64,000 bases of DNA. Source: Palsa-504 sp963835775. Its GTDB lineage: Bacteria > Actinomycetota > Actinomycetes > Streptosporangiales > Streptosporangiaceae. Below are positions 43,382 through 51,729 of this stretch, piece after piece; position 1 is the first letter of the stretch, and each line of letters begins with the position of its first letter. The stretch covers positions 62,001-126,000 of the forward strand of contig CAWIHB010000012.1 in the NCBI GenBank assembly GCA_963835775.1, read 5' to 3'. The notes beneath the pieces are model-generated. The model was not told the origin of the DNA. It saw nothing but the letters and a program-made list of their open reading frames with translations, and ran no database searches. Made by a program: the position numbers and the translations under genes.

Positions 43382-45121
43382 TTATTCCGCGCAGTGGCCC
43401 AGCAGGCATGCCGGCGGCAGCGGGAACCAGCGCAGCGCCTCGAAATCCGGCGGCAGCCCGGTGGGTCCCTCGTCGAGATGCGCTGGCCGTGCGGCCAGGA
43501 CGGCCCAGGCCTGCCGCAGGTAGCCGGGGAAGGCATCCTCGCCGGCTTGGCCGCGCTGCCGGGGATAGTCCATCTCGCCGTCCGGGCCGTAACGGACGTC
43601 GGCCAGGGTGATCTGCGGCCGGGGCGGGCCGGAGAAGTGTCGCCACAGGCCGGTGCGCGGGTCGAACCGGTAGTCCGGGAGCAGCCGGTAGCCGTCGGCG
43701 GCGATCAGCTCGACCGCGGCGGCGATGTAGCCGGCCGTGGCCTCGGAGATGAAGTAGTTGAGGTTGACTCTGGTCCAGCCGGGCTTGATCCCGTCGCAGC
43801 CGTGGCCGATCTCCTCGCGCAGGGCGTGCGAGCGGGCCGGGCCGATGGCCAGCAGCCGGTGCCCGTACGGGCCGGCGCAGGAGCAGCCGCCGCGGGCCTG
43901 GATGCCGAACAGGTCGTTGAGCAGCGCCACGACGAAGTTGTGGTGCAGGTACCGGTCGCCGTGGCGGATGCGGAACGAGATGATGGAAAGCCGCGCGGCC
44001 GTGGGGCTGCCGAGCACCTCGAGGCCGGGATGGCCAGCCCAGCGGCGCAGCACATGCCGCCACAAATGCTCCTCGCGGGCCGCGATCAGGTCGGTCCCGA
44101 CGGCCCGCTTGAGAGCGAAGACCAGGCCGGCCCGGATGGACTCGACGATGGCGGGGGTGCCGCCCTCCTCGCGCGCGACCGGGTCGTCGAGGTACTGGTG
44201 GCCGACGGGGTCGACGAACGCCACCGTGCCTCCGCCCGGCGCGGTCGGGACGGTGTTGCGGACGAGGTCGCGGCGGACGACCAGGACGCCGGGGGTCTGC
44301 GGGCCGCCGGGGAACTTGTGCGGGGACAGGAACACCGCGTCCTTGTGGTCGCCCGCGCCCGGGCGGGAGGCGGCGACTTGGATCGGCACGTACGGTCCGG
44401 CGGCGGCGTAGTCCCAGAACGACAGCGCCCCGTGGGCGTGCAGCAGCCGGGCGACCGCCGCGGTGCCGGTCAGGATGCCGGTCACGTTGGAGGCGGCCGA
44501 GAAGCTGCCGATCAGCAGCGGCAGGCGTGCGTACCGGTCCAGCTGGCGGCCCAGGTCGGCCAGGTCGATGTGGCCGTCGGCGTCCTCACCGATGACCACC
44601 ACCTCGGCGATGGACTCGCGCCAGGGCAGCTCGTTCGAGTGGTGCTCGTACGGGCCGACGAATACCACCGGCCGTTCCGCCTCCGGGATACGGTCGGCCA
44701 GCCGGTACCGTTCGTCCAGCCCAGCTGGGATACGCAGCTCCAGGATGCCGATCAGCTTGTTCACCGCGGCGGTGGCCCCGGACCCGCAGAAGATCACCAG
44801 GTCATCGGCGGTGCCGCCGACCGCGTCGCGGATGATGCACCGGGCGTCCTCGCGCAGCCGGGTGGTCGCCAGGCCGGTGCCGGAGCTCTCGGTGTGGGTG
44901 TTGGCGTACCGGGGCAGCACCGCGTCCCGGATGAAATCCTCGATAAAGTCCAGCGACCGGCCCGAGGCCGTGTAATCGGCGTAGGTGACCCGGCGCGGCC
45001 CGAACGGGCCGTCCATCAGCTCCCCCTCGCCGATGATCCCCCGCCGGATCCGCTCCACCAGCGGCGACGTCACCATCCTTGGTGCGTCAGACTCGGTCGT
45101 CGCCTGCTCAGCGGTCGCCAT
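43382..45121 (-). CDS. Class V aminotransferase (cysteine desulfurase-like), PLP-dependent
   Basis: 579 residues from ATG 45121; upstream in-frame starts lack support. NIFS-type fold with THTESSGTGLATTRLREDAR near the N-terminus, FCGSGATAAVNKL, the PLP lysine in LSPHKFPGG, and CSCAGPYGHRL near 434. It is longer than IscS/SufS (about 400), with a C-terminal extension of about 100 residues ending in PPACLLGHCAE. It may take sulfur from cysteine or act on another amino-sulfur compound. A DosR-like box (45211-45224) lies 90 bp upstream. Confidence 0.85.
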   Translation of the reverse strand: MATAEQATTESDAPRMVTSPLVERIRRGIIGEGELMDGPFGPRRVTYADYTASGRSLDFIEDFIRDAVLPRYANTHTESSGTGLATTRLREDARCIIRDAVGGTADDLVIFCGSGATAAVNKLIGILELRIPAGLDERYRLADRIPEAERPVVFVGPYEHHSNELPWRESIAEVVVIGEDADGHIDLADLGRQLDRYARLPLLIGSFSAASNVTGILTGTAAVARLLHAHGALSFWDYAAAGPYVPIQVAASRPGAGDHKDAVFLSPHKFPGGPQTPGVLVVRRDLVRNTVPTAPGGGTVAFVDPVGHQYLDDPVAREEGGTPAIVESIRAGLVFALKRAVGTDLIAAREEHLWRHVLRRWAGHPGLEVLGSPTAARLSIISFRIRHGDRYLHHNFVVALLNDLFGIQARGGCSCAGPYGHRLLAIGPARSHALREEIGHGCDGIKPGWTRVNLNYFISEATAGYIAAAVELIAADGYRLLPDYRFDPRTGLWRHFSGPPRPQITLADVRYGPDGEMDYPRQRGQAGEDAFPGYLRQAWAVLAARPAHLDEGPTGLPPDFEALRWFPLPPACLLGHCAE

Positions 45122-45210
45122 CGCCGCCCTCATTCCCATGCCGGGTCGCTGACCTTCCAGGCAACCGCCGCCGCCGCGGCAGGCAATACCAACCAACGTC
45201 CTTACCACTA

Positions 45211-45224
45211 GGGCCGTCCGGCCC
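45211..45224. promoter_or_regulatory. DosR-like 14-bp box between divergent genes
   Basis: GGGCCGTCCGGCCC, followed by GATG, matches the box at 38480-38493 at all but one base and shares the GATG. It sits between the aminotransferase (leftward) and the CDF-like gene (rightward). Confidence 0.35.
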
Positions 45225-45376
45225 GATGCGCGGGCCAGCCGCTCCTGGCCAGTGACGGAACGGCCGATGAATTCTGGCTGTGGCCGGGGCCGCCCATATT
45301 GTTCTGTTTACGAAGCAAAAGGCATACTGGGTCGCGGGCATTTGCCTGGTGGGCTGGCCGCAGAGGGAGGAGCCTG

Positions 45377-45991
45377 GTGGCGATCGGTGAGCCGGTTACG
45401 GGGATAGCAGGGCGGCCGGCCGTGCTGCTGCGGCGCGGGCGGGTGCTCGAGGGGGTCACGCTGGGGTGGAACGTGGCCGGGATCGCGGTGCTGGCGGTGG
45501 CCGCGGTGGCGGCCCGGTCGGTGGCGCTGGCCGGGTTCGGGCTGGACTCGCTGATCGAGATCGGCGCGAGCACGGTGGTGCTGTGGGAGCTGTCCGGGAC
45601 CGGGGAGGACCGGCAGCGGCGGGCGCTTCGGCTGATCGGCGGGGCGTTCCTGGTTCTGGCCGCCTACCTGGTGGTCCAGTCGATCCTGGTGCTGGCGACC
45701 GGGTACCGGCCCGGGCACAGCGTGCTCGGGATCGTCTGGACGGCGCTGACCGCGGCGGCGATGTTCACGCTGGCGGCGGGTAAGGCCCGGACCGGGCGGG
45801 CGCTCGGCAACCCGGTGCTGCTGACCGAGGGACGCGTCACCCTGGTGGACGGCATCCTGGCCGTCGCCGTGCTGGCCGGGCTGACGCTGAACGCGGCGGC
45901 GGGCTGGTGGTGGGCCGACCCGCTGGCCGCCCTGGTCATCGTGTTCTACGCGCTGCGAGAAGCCCGGGAGATCTTCCTGGCCGGCCGCTGA
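45377..45991 (+). CDS. Cation diffusion facilitator-like membrane protein
   Basis: 204 residues from GTG 45377, chosen because GGAGG (45366-45371) precedes it; the frame is open back to 45299. Five or six membrane helices. GFGLDSLIEIGAS and WWWADPLAALVIVFYALREA match the DxxxE/D and ADP-x2-A motifs of the transmembrane part of CDF metal exporters. The cytoplasmic C-terminal domain of classical CDFs is missing. The substrate is unknown. The 3' end overlaps the TerC-type gene tail to tail by 56 bp. A 30-bp piece of this gene recurs at 47715-47744. Confidence 0.82.
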   Translation: MAIGEPVTGIAGRPAVLLRRGRVLEGVTLGWNVAGIAVLAVAAVAARSVALAGFGLDSLIEIGASTVVLWELSGTGEDRQRRALRLIGGAFLVLAAYLVVQSILVLATGYRPGHSVLGIVWTALTAAAMFTLAAGKARTGRALGNPVLLTEGRVTLVDGILAVAVLAGLTLNAAAGWWWADPLAALVIVFYALREAREIFLAGR

Positions 45992-47477
45992 CCGCGGTCG
46001 CCCGGCTGGCTATGTGCGTGATCAGGTCCCGGGCCTGAACTAGGTCGACCGGCCCAGCCGGGCGTAAGAATACGGGCAACTGGAAGAACCGGCCGATCGC
46101 CGCGGCGAGCTCCGTGGTGTCAAGCAGGCCGTTGCGGTCCTGGTCGAGGCGGTCGAAGGCCCGGGCGGCCTCGTGGGCGCGGGCACCGTAAACGGCGGCT
46201 AGCCGGCCGTACTCCCCGCGGTCGAGTGCTCCGTTACCGTCCTGGTCAGCTATCTGGACCAGGCCGCGTGCGGCGGTCCGCGCCGCGGCGTCGAAACCAG
46301 GACGGTCCTCGATGGTCCGGCCCACCGCGGCCATGAACTCGTCCTTGGAGATTTCCTGATCACCGTTGGCGTCCATATGCGTCAGCAGCACGTCGAACAG
46401 AGCACGCTGCCCCGTGGCCACCGCCTGCGCCGTCGCCGAATCGGCGGCGTGGCCGAAGGCGTCGCACAGACTCCGGGTCAACTGCTGGTAGTCGTCGCGT
46501 TGCCAGACGCCGTTACCGTCGATGTCGAGGAGGCCGAAGCGGCGCTCGAGCACCGCCTGCTCCCTTGCTCGCCTGTTCCAGACGGTCCCGGCCAGGACGG
46601 TAACCACCAGGACGGCAGCGACCAGGGTCAACGACAGCCATGCCGGGATCTCCGGGGCCCACCCTGCCCCGGACTCATGCAGCGCGTGCAGCAGGAGCTT
46701 CACGCCGATGAAGCCACAGATGATCCCGAGGCCCTTGTTCAGGTAGGTGATCCGGTCCAGGACCCGCGCCAGCAGTGCATACAGCTGCCGGAGGCCCATC
46801 AGCGCGAACACGTTACAGGCCACGACCAGCGGGGCGCTGGTCGTGATGCCGAAGACGGCCGGGATGGAGTCCACGGCGAACAACACATCGGCCAGCCCGA
46901 TCGCGACGGCCAGCAACAGCATTGAACCGGCCTCCGGGCCATGGCCGTGATCTTCGCCGACCGCCAGGCGGCGTCGCAGCCAGGACAGCAGCCGGCTGTG
47001 CTCGCCTGGCTGGCTGTCCTGGCGTCCGGTCATGAGGCCGGTGGCGGTCCACACCAAGATGACGCCGAGCGGGTAGAACAGCCAGCTGAACCGGTCCAGG
47101 GCCGCCACCCCGGCCACGATGAGGACCGAACGCAGCGCCAGCGCGAACCCGATACCGAGCAGGAGCACACGATGCTGACGGGCAGGCGATACTGCGAACC
47201 AGCCCATGATCACGTAGAAGATGAACAGGTTGTCCGCGCTCAGGCTGTACTCGGTGAGATAGCCGGCGTAGAACTGGCCCGCCGTCACCCAGCCGGCCGT
47301 GATGCCCACGCCCAGCCCGAAGACCACCGCCAGCGACACGTATATCCCGGCCCAGATGATCGCGCTGCGCGTGGTGAACGAGACGCGGCCCGGACGGGAG
47401 GTGCATACGATTTCTGCGGCGACGGCCACGGCCAGGGCCGCAGCCGACACCTCCCATATCCACGCCGGAACAGTCAC
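45936..47477 (-). CDS. TerC-family membrane protein fused to a four-EF-hand domain
   Basis: 513 residues from GTG 47477 (MTVPAWIW is the usual TerC start). Residues 1-300 form a TerC/Alx membrane domain with EYSLSADNLFIFY and ADVLFAVDSIPAVFGIT. Residues 310-465 are a calerythrin-like module with four EF-hand loops: DIDGNGVWQRDD, DANGDQEISKDE, DQDGNGALDRGE and DQDRNGLLDTTE. TerC proteins are linked to Mn/Ca export and metal loading of secreted proteins. A cytosolic calcium sensor on the same chain would let Ca2+ gate it. All four loops keep the main acidic ligands. The final 20 residues overlap the CDF-like gene. Confidence 0.88.
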   Translation of the reverse strand: MTVPAWIWEVSAAALAVAVAAEIVCTSRPGRVSFTTRSAIIWAGIYVSLAVVFGLGVGITAGWVTAGQFYAGYLTEYSLSADNLFIFYVIMGWFAVSPARQHRVLLLGIGFALALRSVLIVAGVAALDRFSWLFYPLGVILVWTATGLMTGRQDSQPGEHSRLLSWLRRRLAVGEDHGHGPEAGSMLLLAVAIGLADVLFAVDSIPAVFGITTSAPLVVACNVFALMGLRQLYALLARVLDRITYLNKGLGIICGFIGVKLLLHALHESGAGWAPEIPAWLSLTLVAAVLVVTVLAGTVWNRRAREQAVLERRFGLLDIDGNGVWQRDDYQQLTRSLCDAFGHAADSATAQAVATGQRALFDVLLTHMDANGDQEISKDEFMAAVGRTIEDRPGFDAAARTAARGLVQIADQDGNGALDRGEYGRLAAVYGARAHEAARAFDRLDQDRNGLLDTTELAAAIGRFFQLPVFLRPAGPVDLVQARDLITHIASRATAVSGRPGRSPGLLAARRTR

Positions 47478-47488
47478 GTGACCGCAGT

Positions 47489-47605
47489 CTAATTCCGCGG
47501 GCCGGTACTGAAAGCCGCGCACTCGGGTGAAGATGATCTGGCCGCCGGCCGCGAGGGCGTGATCGTCCCGCCTGTGCCGCCGCCCAGAATCACGATCCGC
47601 CTCAT
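47489..47605 (-). pseudogene. N-terminal remnant of an FAD/NAD-binding oxidoreductase
   Basis: ATG 47605 behind GGGAGG starts MRRIVILGGGTGGT, a textbook dinucleotide-binding start of SQR/NDH-type flavoproteins. It then turns into unrelated sequence and stops at codon 39 (TAG 47491-47489), just before the TerC start. The body of the gene has been deleted. Confidence 0.65.
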
Positions 47606-47714
47606 GTCTCCAACCTCCCTCCGGCTGATCCGGCAGGCCAGGGCCATTGGTCCATGATCAAGATGACCATCGCAGTAGCGCCGCGGTCATGCCAGCTGAA
47701 GCGGGCTGCAGGGC

Positions 47715-47752
47715 GACGCGTCACCCTGGTGGACGGCATCCTGGCTGTCGCG
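47715..47752 (+). repeat. Fragment duplicated from the CDF-like gene
   Basis: Bases 47715-47744 are identical to 45831-45860 (30 bp, coding RVTLVDGILA in both), with weaker match to 47752. It is a short displaced piece of the CDF-like gene in a region of gene remnants. Confidence 0.75.
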
Positions 47753-47875
47753 CCGGGATACGGGATCCTGGCCTCGGCCGTCCGGATCTCTGCCGAACGG
47801 GCCGTGGTTCCCCGCCCCGCAGTCATCGAACACGCCGCGGCGGAAATGTCGTATCTGCCGGTTACTCTAGAACCT

Positions 47876-48396
47876 ATGTTTGATATAGATATCTCGGCGG
47901 CTGGATCCGGCACGGCCTCCATACCCGCCGCTGATCCGGTCGCTGACCTGCCGTTGGAGCGGCTGGAGGCGCAGATCTGTGAGCTGGCCGGGCATCTGGC
48001 CGCGGCGACGTGCCGGTTCCTGGTGCTGCTGGGTGACTTTGATGCCCGGCGGGGCTGGGCCAGCTGGGAGATGAACAGCTGCGCGGAATGGCTGTCGTGG
48101 AAGTGCCAGCTGGGCTCGGGGACGGCCCGGGAGCATGTCCGGGTGGCCCGGGCGCTGCGGGACCTGCCGGTGATCGCCGGGGAGTTCGGGGCGGGCCGGC
48201 TCTCGTATGCGAAGGTGCGGGCGCTGACCGCCAGAGCAGCCAGAGCAGCCAGAGCAAGCCAGAGCAGCCAGAGCAGCCAGAGCAGCCAGAGCAACCAGAG
48301 CAACCAGAGCAACCTGGTGAACCCGAGCCGGTCCGTCCCTGGAAATGGGCGATCGAGCCGCAGGACTGGATGCCCAGCCTCCGGCGCCGGGCCTAG
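47876..48396 (+). pseudogene. DUF222/HNH endonuclease (13E12-type) N-terminal remnant
   Basis: From ATG 47876 the frame reads a DUF222-type segment: LERLEAQICELAGHLAAATC, CAEWLSWKCQLGSGTAREHVRVARALRDLPVIAG, and LSYAKVRALTA. It then enters a 9-bp tandem repeat and loses similarity. The HNH nuclease half is absent, and a one-base slip inside the repeat shifts the frame (the frame ending at 48396 reads PEQPEQ, then PWKWAIEPQDW). These genes are often dispersed as mobile repeats. Confidence 0.7.
48232..48313 (+). repeat. 9-bp tandem repeat (CAGAGCAGC), nine units
   Basis: The units read CAGAGCAGC, later CAGAGCAAC. The third unit has one extra base (48250-48259), so translation changes from ARA to SQS/PEQ repeats across it. 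The array replaces the end of the DUF222 remnant. Confidence 0.9.
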
Positions 48397-48758
48397 TAGA
48401 CCAGGGCCTGGGTGCCTTCGGCCATGATCTCGGCGACGAAGGTGGCGGCGCCGGCGATCCTGATGCCCTCGATCAGGTCGTCTGGCGTGATGTCACGGCG
48501 CGCGGCGCACTGGGTGCAGACGGTCACGGTGCCGGCGGCCAGCACCCCGGCCAGCAGGTCAGCCAGCGGCGCGGCGTGCGGGAGCGAGAACTTCTCGGCC
48601 CGGCCGGGCAGGCCGAACCAGGCCGACTCGCCGGTCAGCCACAGGGACACGCCGATCCCGCTGGCCACCGCGGCGGCGGCCACGGTGAGGGCCTGATTGC
48701 AGCGTTCCGGCTCATCGTGGCCGACGGTGACCTTGATGACGAGAGAGCGCTCGGCCAT
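48393..48758 (-). CDS. DsrE-family sulfur-carrier-like protein
   Basis: 121 residues from ATG 48758. It has a DsrE/DsrF-like fold with VTVGHDEPERCNQALTVAAAAV, a conserved-looking CTQCAARRDI and GAATFVAEIMAEGTQALVY. DsrE-type proteins bind sulfane sulfur on cysteine and pass it between enzymes, fitting the sulfur island whose right edge it marks. Its 5' end and promoter lie inside a 153-bp repeat that recurs at 52526-52678. Confidence 0.88.
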   Translation of the reverse strand: MAERSLVIKVTVGHDEPERCNQALTVAAAAVASGIGVSLWLTGESAWFGLPGRAEKFSLPHAAPLADLLAGVLAAGTVTVCTQCAARRDITPDDLIEGIRIAGAATFVAEIMAEGTQALVY

Positions 48759-48877
48759 GGCAGAACTCTAGTCCGGCGCGGCGCGGGCCGGCCCGGCCGG
48801 TCCGCGCCTAAACTGCGGAGGATGCACGGCATGCTGAGCGCCACGATCCTGATTTGCGTGTTCACCGCCGTAGCCCT
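48725..48877 (+). repeat. Left copy of a 153-bp direct repeat flanking an insertion
   Basis: Matches 52526-52678 with one mismatch (offset 3801). It contains the first codons of dsrE, the divergent promoter region and the first 19 codons or so of a small membrane peptide (MHGMLSATILICVFTAVAL). In this left copy the peptide is cut and runs into foreign sequence. Confidence 0.95.
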
Positions 48878-48935
48878 CTCCTATAGGCACTCACCTCTTC
48901 CGTTTCCGTGTCCTTACCGGGCTGGTTTGTCGTAG

Positions 48936-49486
48936 GGCATCACCTCCCTCCGGACGACTCGGCGGGCATCCCTACTCCCTGGTAACTCGGACCTTGGTAT
49001 CGATACGGCGGGTGATCGTCCGCGTCCACGTCCACGCCGCGTAAGTGGCCCTACGCGTGCAGACGTGCGAGGCGCGGACGAACGATGGACGAACCGACCA
49101 TCACGATGCGTGACGGGAGGCGCCCTCGGCATGCCCGACGCCCCTGACAGCGCGGCATAGCGCTGCGGAGGCGCCGGCCTACACCACGGGCATAAGTGCG
49201 GGCCTGTTCGCCTGCCTGGGGCGATCCTGGGGCCTTTTGGTGCCGCTGCTGATGGCTCACATCCGATCCGGTACGGGCGGATCACCGGGCAACAAGGGTT
49301 TATCAACGGGAATATTTGGCCGGGATACCTGCATCGGTTCCTCCCTCCCCAGATGACGTCGGGTTGTGCAGGGGGTCTGACGGTAAGCCCGCATCGGCGA
49401 ACGGAGTCGCACGCCATGTGCGACCTTGTCCGGACTCCGGCAGGCAAGGTCACGTCGCGCTGGGATACGATCAAGGAGGTTCGCAG
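48936..49486. other. Stretch without a supported gene inside the insertion
   Basis: About 550 bp. A frame open on the minus strand (48914-49501) is Arg/Pro/Ser-rich without domain character and is not accepted. AAGGAGG at 49473-49479 belongs to the following regulator. Nothing else is recognised. Confidence 0.6.
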
Positions 49487-50708
49487 TTGCGAGGGAGACA
49501 CCGCGTAGCGATGGATGATCGTGAGCTTGGGTTGCGAATCGCTTACTGGCGCGAACGGCGCGGCGTAACTCAGCGGCTCCTTGCCAACCGGGTCGGCCGT
49601 TCTAAAAGCTGGGTCGAGAAAGTCGAGGCAGGCACCCGGAGCGCTAACCGTCTACCCATTCTTCTGTCCATTTGCGAAGAGCTTCGCATTGACCTTCCCG
49701 TCCTCATCGGGAATGACCTAGCAAGGGACACGCACGATTGCATAAATGATATCCAGGTCGAGCATATCCGCACTGCCCTGGAATGCTACGACGCTATCAG
49801 GAATGACATCCCCGATACCTTCACCGCTGATATGCCGCGGTTGCGGCGTCAGGTATCTTATGCCTGGTCCGCTTTTGAGCTCGCGGACTATCAAGTTGTC
49901 AGCCGGACCCTGCCTGACATTCTGCTGTATGCTCAGCGATCCCACCTGGTCATGGAAAGCACGGACACGGCACGCATCCTGACAGAGGTATATCAGATTA
50001 CCGCTTCGACCTTGCGGAAGCTCGGAGAGTATGAGCTGGCATGGCTGGCGGGTGATCGGGGGTTGTGCTGGCTGAGCGAGATGGGGATTTGATGGACGCG
50101 GCCTGACAGGATTCCGCGTGGCCATAGCGCTCACGTCGCTAGGGCGCGCGAAAGCGGCGTTTGATCTTAACGTGTCGTACGCAGCGCGGCTCGAGCGTGA
50201 CCTTCGTACCGAAGAGGCAAAATCGGTTTACGGGCATATCCTCTTGCAGGCGGCAATGGCAGCGGCAAGCAAAGGGGACGCTACCGGCGTTCGCGACATG
50301 ATCGGCGAAGCCAAGAGCATCGCCCGCCACATCCCGGCCCATGTCAACCATTACCGGTTGTCTTTCAGCCCGGCGAACGTGGGATTGCACCACGTTGCGG
50401 CGCTGGTAAGCCTGGGCGAGGGCGGGCTGGCCGTGGAGGCTGCCGCTGATATTGACGAGGAAGGAATCAGGGAATTGCGGCGGGAGCGCAGAGCCACCTA
50501 CCTGATAGATATCGCGAGAGGGTACAGCCAGGCCGGCCAGCGTGGTGAAGCAGTAGAAAAGCTACTAGAGGCTGAGGCACTCGCGCCTCGCGAGGTTAAT
50601 TGCCGGCCGGTAGCGCGCAGCACAATCGAGAACCTGGTACAGCGCTCGCGCGGTAACCCGTCCAGTTCCCTGCGCTCTCTTGCCGAACGATGCGGAGTCA
50701 CCGCGTGA
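49487..50708 (+). CDS. Helix-turn-helix (XRE) regulator with TPR-like region, frame broken in the middle
   Basis: TTG 49487 follows AAGGAGG by 7 bp; ATG 49511 is the next start. An XRE domain (LGLRIAYWRERRGVTQRLLANRVGRSKSWVEKVEAG) is followed by helical repeats. The frame stops at 50092 (CWLSEMGI). One extra base near 50086 and another near 50106 would give EMGDLMDAALTGFRVAIALT and join to the part from 50118 (SLGRAKAAFDLNVSYAARLE) that stops at 50708. Two small deletions thus seem to split one gene of about 405 codons. Regulators of this type are commonly paired with the flavoprotein that follows. Confidence 0.75.
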
Positions 50709-51253
50709 CCCGTGTCCTTTACGTCATCGCTTGCGGGGCGCCACCCGCACGTCACGTTTCCCGTCTCATAGAGCCCGCGCAAAAGGCCGGATGGGATGTC
50801 TGCCTGCTCCTGACCCCGTCGGCGACCAGGTTCATCGATTCCGCCGCGCTGGAGAAACTGACGGGTCACCTCGTGCGGAGCGAGTACAAAGAACCAGGAA
50901 CGCCAGATGTCTTGCCCCCGCCCGACGCCATCATTGTCGCCCCGGCAACCCTCAACACCATCAACAAATGGGGTTACGGAATATGCGACACGCTCGCGCT
51001 AGGTATCCTCGTCGAAGCGATCGGCAAGAAGCTCCCTGTCATCGCGTTGCCGTTCACGAACTTTGCGCACGCCGCTCACCCAGCTTTCGAGGAAAACATC
51101 GGGAAGCTTCGCTCATGGGGTGTTTGTATTCTCTACGGGCCGGATGTTTACCCGCTGCACGCTCCCGGCACCGGAAGTCAGCATCTTGACATATTCCCCT
51201 GGGAACTCACCCTGGAATCGCTAACCCAGATGACCGCTCCCGAAACCGCATAA
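50705..51253 (+). CDS. Flavoprotein (phosphopantothenoylcysteine decarboxylase-like)
   Basis: 182 residues from GTG 50705, which overlaps the regulator stop by GTGA. A flavodoxin-like Rossmann fold has RVLYVIACGAPPA at the start, DAIIVAPATLNTINKWGYGICDTLALG (the PPC-DC substrate/FMN segment) in the middle and LPFTNFAHAAHPAFEENI later. Homologues bind FMN; the small standalone actinobacterial forms beside XRE regulators have no known substrate. Codon use is lower in GC than in neighbouring genes outside the insertion. Confidence 0.82.
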   Translation: MTRVLYVIACGAPPARHVSRLIEPAQKAGWDVCLLLTPSATRFIDSAALEKLTGHLVRSEYKEPGTPDVLPPPDAIIVAPATLNTINKWGYGICDTLALGILVEAIGKKLPVIALPFTNFAHAAHPAFEENIGKLRSWGVCILYGPDVYPLHAPGTGSQHLDIFPWELTLESLTQMTAPETA

Positions 51254-51637
51254 GGCGATCCCCCCGGCCCCGTAATACGGCGGGAGGGCGGTGATCTCTG
51301 CCGGAGCGCCGCCGGACCAGCGCCAGATCGTCCAGTGCGCCGCGTGGCCGGCCTGCACTGGCCCGGGTTCGGCCCAGATCGCCTGTCCCTGCGCGGTCAT
51401 GTCGTAGAACACAGGTGCCCCGGCGGGAAAGGAGAGCAGGGTCGTGCGGCGGCCTGAAACCGGTGCTATCGCCACCCGCTGACAAACGCTGCCCGAACCC
51501 ATGTACAAGACCACCTGGCCTGGCGGGACGACGGGCGCGGCGGTTCCCGGTCCCTCATTGCGGCACGGAGCCCGGCGGTCTTGGTCCGGTACTCGCCGCA
51601 ACGATGAACCCCCGGACTTGCAGGGGCCCAGCTTCAC
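51221..51637 (-). pseudogene. Fragment of a beta-propeller-like protein
   Basis: The segment VVLYMGSGSVCQRVAIAPVS, then FYDMTAQGQAIWAEPGP and WTIWRWSGGAPAEITALPP, has the repeated Trp/Gly strand pattern of a propeller or WD-type domain. It has no clear beginning (the first 30 residues are unstructured) and it stops after GFGSGHLG, overlapping the flavoprotein end. It is probably a gene remnant. Confidence 0.4.
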
Positions 51638-51729
51638 TAAGCCCGTGAGTTCCCAGTGAAGAACCTCCAGTCAGGCTGAACTCACGGCAGACTTGCCGGT
51701 AAGAAACGTGTCGCCAGGGCAAAGTGAGT

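Noticed and set aside
48914..49501. 195-codon minus-strand frame in the insertion
   Set aside because: Low-complexity Arg/Pro/Ser composition, no ribosome site and no recognisable segment.
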